Shown piece after piece: positions 52,665-53,299 of a stretch of 53,299 nt of DNA. Under the pieces are notes generated by a model. The model did no database searches. It was not told the DNA's origin and saw only the letters and a program-made list of their open reading frames with translations. Source of the stretch: Siccibacter colletis (GTDB taxonomy: Bacteria; Pseudomonadota; Gammaproteobacteria; Enterobacterales; Enterobacteriaceae); NCBI RefSeq assembly GCF_000696575.1, contig NZ_JMSQ01000031.1:1-53299 (forward strand). The letters run 5' to 3'. Both the position numbers and the translations under genes were made by a program. Numbering within the stretch: position 1 is the first letter of the stretch; every line of letters starts with the position of its first letter.

Positions 52665-53299
52665 TTATTTCTTACCTTCCACCCACTTGCCGTCGATGAA
52701 GAAGGCAGACCAGCCGGTCGCTTTGCCCTCTTTCTCAGCAGCCACATACTGCTGCTTCGTTTTACGGCTAAAACGTACCACCGTCTTGTTGCCTTCCGGA
52801 TCCTGCTGTGGCGCATCGGCCAGATAGCGCAGTTTTTCCGGCAGACGATCGCGGAAGCGATACAGCTCTTCCACCAGCGGCGCGCGCGTTTCGCGTGATT
52901 TCGGGAAGGTATTGGCTGCGAGGAAGACCCCGGCGGCACCATCACGCAGCACGAAATAAGCATCCGACTTTTCACAGGGTAACTCCGGCAGCGGAACCGG
53001 ATCTTCTTTCGGCGGCGCAACTTCACCATTACGCAGGATCTTACGCGTGTTTTTACAGTCGTCGTTGGTGCAGGCCATATACTTACCGAAGCGCCCCATT
53101 TTCAGGTGCATTTCGGAGCCGCACTTCTCACACTCGACTATCGGACCATCGTAACCCTTGATGCGGAACTCGCCCTCTTCGATCTCGTAGCCGTCACAGC
53201 CCGGGTTGTTACCGCAGACGTGCAGCTTACGCTTGGGATCGATAAGGTAGCTGTCCATCGCCGTGCCGCATTTCTGACAGCGGCGTTTGGCGCGCAGCG
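52665..53299 (-). CDS. topA: DNA topoisomerase I, 3' part
   Basis: The last 210 codons; 5' part runs off the window. C-terminal zinc ribbons are visible (RCQKCGTAM...CGNNPGC and CEKCGSEM...CTNDDC), then the ssDNA-binding tail ending [20 protein letters not shown]. Relaxes negative supercoils. Confidence 0.97.
   Translation of the reverse strand, partial: LRAKRRCQKCGTAMDSYLIDPKRKLHVCGNNPGCDGYEIEEGEFRIKGYDGPIVECEKCGSEMHLKMGRFGKYMACTNDDCKNTRKILRNGEVAPPKEDPVPLPELPCEKSDAYFVLRDGAAGVFLAANTFPKSRETRAPLVEELYRFRDRLPEKLRYLADAPQQDPEGNKTVVRFSRKTKQQYVAAEKEGKATGWSAFFIDGKWVEGKK

Overview
The window is chromosomal DNA from a gamma-proteobacterium of the family Enterobacteriaceae, carrying most of one end of an integrated lambda-like prophage. 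The right-hand two thirds keep the E. coli-type order topA-cysB-acnA-ribA-pgpB-lapAB-pyrF-osmB-yciT-rnb-fabI-sapFDCBA-pspFABCD-ycj. The rpfF/rpfR diffusible-signal-factor pair lies next to yciZ/yciT. E. coli lacks rpfF but Cronobacter and Enterobacter carry it, so an Enterobacter-, Cronobacter-, Kosakonia- or Leclercia-like host is most likely; the species cannot be fixed from sequence alone.

Positions 1-18075 are prophage and contain a complete lambda-type control region. Divergent promoters PR (leftward) and PRM (rightward) overlap three operators spaced exactly 25 bp apart, with PL and a second operator cluster 2.2 kb to the right. The PR operon runs leftward: cro, a boxA plus long-hairpin region, cII, an O-type initiator with internal iterons (the origin), a DnaB-type helicase, a string of small overlapping genes, ninB/ninE/ninG, antiterminator Q, three tRNA genes and the first codons of a late (probably lysis) gene at the edge. 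Between cI and PL, where lambda carries rexAB, there is a low-GC ParA-like ATPase. The PL operon runs rightward through small accessory genes, a zinc-finger protein, RecT, a Gp157-family protein, a DksA/TraR-like zinc finger, an AT-rich membrane-protein moron, excisionase and integrase.

The integrase end abuts ycjS, whose last ~40 codons have been replaced by five phage-side codons. The prophage therefore splits the ycj disaccharide/3-keto-glycoside operon; ycjM-ycjS remain in the window and any ycjTU would lie beyond the other prophage end.

Other chromosomal groups are the psp envelope-stress regulon with its sigma-54 promoter and activator PspF, the sapABCDF ABC importer, fabI, yciW, rnb, the DSF pair, osmB, yciH-pyrF, lapAB, pgpB, ribA, acnA and a chain of three tiny genes (ymiA, yciX, ymiC) before cysB and the 3' end of topA.

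The most notable points are: (1) rpfR, the PAS-GGDEF-EAL receptor for DSF, has an in-frame amber codon six codons before GGDEF while the synthase gene rpfF is intact; (2) ycjS is truncated by the prophage; (3) a ParA-like ATPase occupies the rex position; (4) the PL operon has several intrinsic terminators but no recognisable N gene, with a structured 430-nt leader; (5) there is a 58-bp hairpin beside boxA between cro and cII; (6) an 8-bp tandem duplication shifts the end of an early phage gene.
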